8,194 bases of DNA from an uncultured Anaerococcus sp. (GTDB lineage: Bacteria; Bacillota; Clostridia; Tissierellales; Peptoniphilaceae): contig CABQOK010000048.1 of NCBI GenBank assembly GCA_902465755.1, positions 1 to 8,194 on the forward strand, written 5' to 3'. A model generated the notes under the pieces. The model saw nothing but the letters and a program-made list of their open reading frames with translations. It did no database searches and was not told the origin of the DNA. The position numbers and the translations under genes are program-made. Shown in pieces: positions 6,630 to 8,194 of the stretch; position 1 is the stretch's first letter, and the number at the start of each line of letters is the position of its first letter.

Positions 6630-7697
6630 ATGATAAAAGCGATTGTTAGAAATAATATAGGTATTATCTATCTTGATAGGGCAGATAAAATCAATGCTTT
6701 AAATCTTGATATGATATATGAGATTCATGATATATTAGAAAAATGGAAGGATGACGGAAGAATTAGGGCAGTCCTATTTGATTCCTTGGCTGATAAGGGA
6801 TTTTGTGCTGGGGGAGACCTTAAGGAAGTCTACGAGGATTATCTGACAAATGATGATGAGAAAGATAAAGATAAATTCTTTAGGACAGAGTTTGAGCTTG
6901 ATAAGTACATCGAAAGATATGAAAAACCAATAATCAGCCACTGGTTTGGGATAACCATGGGAGGGGGAATTGGTCTTACTATAAACTCCGATATAAAAAT
7001 TGCTGATGAAAGTACAAATTGGGCAATGCCAGAGACAAGACTTGGCTTTGTACCAGATGTTGGAGTATGTAAGGAGATTTCAAAGCTACCACAAGCCTTA
7101 GGTCAATACCTTGCCTTGACAGGATCAAGTCTTGGGGCAAGTGACCTTATTAACTATGATCTAGCAGATTTCTATATTAAATCATCTAAGTATGAAGAAA
7201 TTATAAATAAACTGTTCGATTTATCTGACCAGTACGAAGGAGATAGGTTATTAGATGAGTTTAAGAAAGTTTTAAGAGGATATGAGAATAAGGAAAATAC
7301 TTCAAAAATAGAAGATGATTTAGGAAAGATTGAAGAATACTTCTCCCTCGATTCCTATAAGGAAATCTATAAGAAACTTAAGGAAAATCCAAGAGACGAC
7401 TTCGCTAGAAAGACTCTAGCAAACCAAGAGGAGAGATTTCCTTTTATGTTGAGCCTACAATTTGAGAAATATTTTATCTGTAAGGATTTAACATATGCTG
7501 AAACTATCGACTTAGATTATGAAATATTAAAATATTCAGTAGAGATTGGCTCAATGGAAGAAGGAATAAGGGTAACTATGATCGATAAAGACGATTTTCC
7601 AAACTGGCCAATTCAAAGTCTTGATGAAGTAGATATGGCTAAAGTAAAAGATCTTTTAGGAATAGATAAGACTTATGAAGAAAGACTTACAAAATAA
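6630..7697 (+). CDS. 3-hydroxyisobutyryl-CoA hydrolase-like protein (enoyl-CoA hydratase/isomerase superfamily)
   Basis: This is a cytoplasmic crotonase-fold enzyme most like 3-hydroxyisobutyryl-CoA hydrolases, which split 3-hydroxyacyl-CoA thioesters (valine breakdown; some also use 3-hydroxypropionyl-CoA). The 355-residue length fits that group; plain enoyl-CoA hydratases have about 260. The oxyanion-hole segments are FCAGGDLKE (58-66) and GITMGGGIGL (107-116). AMPETRLGFVPDVG carries Glu135 and Asp143, spaced eight apart like the catalytic pair in plant and animal family members. The LPQALGQYLALTG helix and the C-terminal EGIRVTMIDKD and FPNWPI signature (about 311-327) are diagnostic of this subgroup. 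Residues 205-260 form a charged, variable insert region. The gene stands alone behind a terminator and two dyads, with no valine-pathway genes in view, so the real substrate is unknown. Annotation as a generic enoyl-CoA hydratase would be less accurate. Confidence 0.85.
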   Translation: MIKAIVRNNIGIIYLDRADKINALNLDMIYEIHDILEKWKDDGRIRAVLFDSLADKGFCAGGDLKEVYEDYLTNDDEKDKDKFFRTEFELDKYIERYEKPIISHWFGITMGGGIGLTINSDIKIADESTNWAMPETRLGFVPDVGVCKEISKLPQALGQYLALTGSSLGASDLINYDLADFYIKSSKYEEIINKLFDLSDQYEGDRLLDEFKKVLRGYENKENTSKIEDDLGKIEEYFSLDSYKEIYKKLKENPRDDFARKTLANQEERFPFMLSLQFEKYFICKDLTYAETIDLDYEILKYSVEIGSMEEGIRVTMIDKDDFPNWPIQSLDEVDMAKVKDLLGIDKTYEERLTK

Positions 7698-7745
7698 TTA
7701 GCTCTAAGTCAAATTGGGTATAAGTCTATTAATAGAGGAGGGAAT

Positions 7746-7997
7746 ATGAACAAGAGAAAGATAAGTATGATATTTTTCATAATAGGTCTTTTGGTATTTG
7801 GAATATCTTTGATACTACCTGTTGATATCTTAGAAGCTTATACAAACTTAAGACCTGTAGGAATTGGAACTCTAATAGTTTGCCCAATACTTGGTATAGT
7901 TGGCTTATTATTTGCTATCAAGGAAAAGACAATAACCATTGTTTTGCTGATTTTATCATTTCCAATAGTGATGCTTATAGGATACAGCTTAATGTAA
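7746..7997 (+). CDS. Small three-helix membrane protein of unknown function
   Basis: I do not recognise a family. The 83-residue product starts with a positively charged MNKRK and then has three hydrophobic stretches at roughly residues 6-26, 38-58 and 62-82. They are separated by a short loop DILEAYTNLRP (about 27-37, probably outside) and by the charged turn IKEKT (about 58-62). By the positive-inside rule the N-terminus and the KEK loop should face the cytoplasm. There is no cleavable signal peptide and no catalytic motif. The start is well supported by AGAGGAGG (7734-7741), four bases upstream. It lies 48 bases after the hydrolase gene with no terminator between, so the two may be cotranscribed, and it is followed by a probable terminator. 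The strong ribosome site and coherent hydrophobic pattern argue for a real gene. Confidence 0.75.
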   Translation: MNKRKISMIFFIIGLLVFGISLILPVDILEAYTNLRPVGIGTLIVCPILGIVGLLFAIKEKTITIVLLILSFPIVMLIGYSLM

Positions 7998-8001
7998 ACA
8001 C

Positions 8002-8037
8002 TAGCTTCTAGCTTAGGCTGGGAGCTAATTTATTTAT
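8002..8037 (+). terminator. Probable intrinsic terminator after the small membrane protein gene
   Basis: TAGCTTCTAGC (8002-8012) pairs with GCTGGGAGCTA (8017-8027), an 11-bp stem with two G-T wobbles and the loop TTAG. The following tract ATTTATTTAT is T-rich but interrupted, so termination may be partial. Confidence 0.65.
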
Positions 8038-8078
8038 AAACAAGGAAAACAATCGCACAAGCGAGGAAGGAATATTAT

Positions 8079-8194
8079 ATGATTGATAAGAAAATAGCGA
8101 TCCAAGACACCTATGGAGAAAGATTTAAACATTGCTGGGGATGTGGATCAGATAACGAATCGGGGCTTCACTTAAAATCCTATCCAAACGAAGA
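8079..8194 (+). CDS. PaaI-like hotdog thioesterase (N-terminal part, runs off window)
   Basis: Only the first 38 residues are in the window. The segment HCWGCGSDNESGLHL (residues 18-32) matches the C-x-G-C-G-x-x-N-x-x-G-L-x-L signature at the start of many PaaI/hotdog-fold acyl-CoA thioesterases. The catalytic Asp/Glu of the hotdog helix would lie beyond the window edge. The start has AGGAAGG at 8064-8070 with an eight-base spacer. Readthrough from the membrane protein gene is possible if the preceding terminator is weak; no separate promoter could be made out in the 41 bases between terminator and start. The family assignment rests on this single motif; the substrate is unknown. Confidence 0.7.
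   Translation, partial: MIDKKIAIQDTYGERFKHCWGCGSDNESGLHLKSYPNE

Overview
The window comes from an AT-rich bacterial genome. All genes lie on the + strand, most starts are preceded by strong AGGAGG-type ribosome sites, and Ile ATA, Arg AGA/AGG and Leu CTA codons are frequent. Together with the clostridial look of the proteins, this suggests an anaerobic low-GC Gram-positive. A Peptoniphilaceae/Tissierellia member such as an Anaerococcus relative is my best guess, but the sequence alone does not prove it.

Layout. (1) Positions 1-1963 are the 3' end of a purine biosynthesis operon: purE (5' end outside the window), purM and purC. The genes are packed with a 1-nt overlap and then a 10-nt gap, and end at a strong intrinsic terminator (1973-2020). 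(2) Positions 2112-6412 are a tight three-gene cluster for aconitase, NAD-type isocitrate dehydrogenase and Si-type citrate synthase. It has a plausible promoter in front (TATAAT at 2063-2068) and a terminator behind (6463-6493). (3) Positions 6630-7697 encode a 3-hydroxyisobutyryl-CoA hydrolase-like member of the crotonase family. Its 217-bp upstream region holds two inverted repeats. (4) Positions 7746-7997 encode a small three-helix membrane protein of unknown function, followed by a probable terminator (8002-8037). (5) From 8079 a PaaI-like hotdog thioesterase begins and runs off the end.

How the genes work together. PurE and PurC catalyse consecutive steps after PurM: FGAM to AIR (PurM), AIR to CAIR (PurE), CAIR to SAICAR (PurC). 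The second cluster encodes a complete route from oxaloacetate plus acetyl-CoA to 2-oxoglutarate (citrate synthase, aconitase, isocitrate dehydrogenase). That is the oxidative half of the TCA cycle, which in fermentative anaerobes usually serves glutamate synthesis. The last three genes do not form an obvious pathway with it, although two of them would act on acyl-CoA thioesters.

No mobile element, CRISPR array, tRNA, rRNA or clear riboswitch was seen. No stretch longer than 300 bases lacks a gene. Most of the window is ordinary metabolism. The points most worth a second look are the two stacked dyads before the hydrolase gene and a 15-bp in-frame tandem duplication of a palindrome in the aconitase gene.
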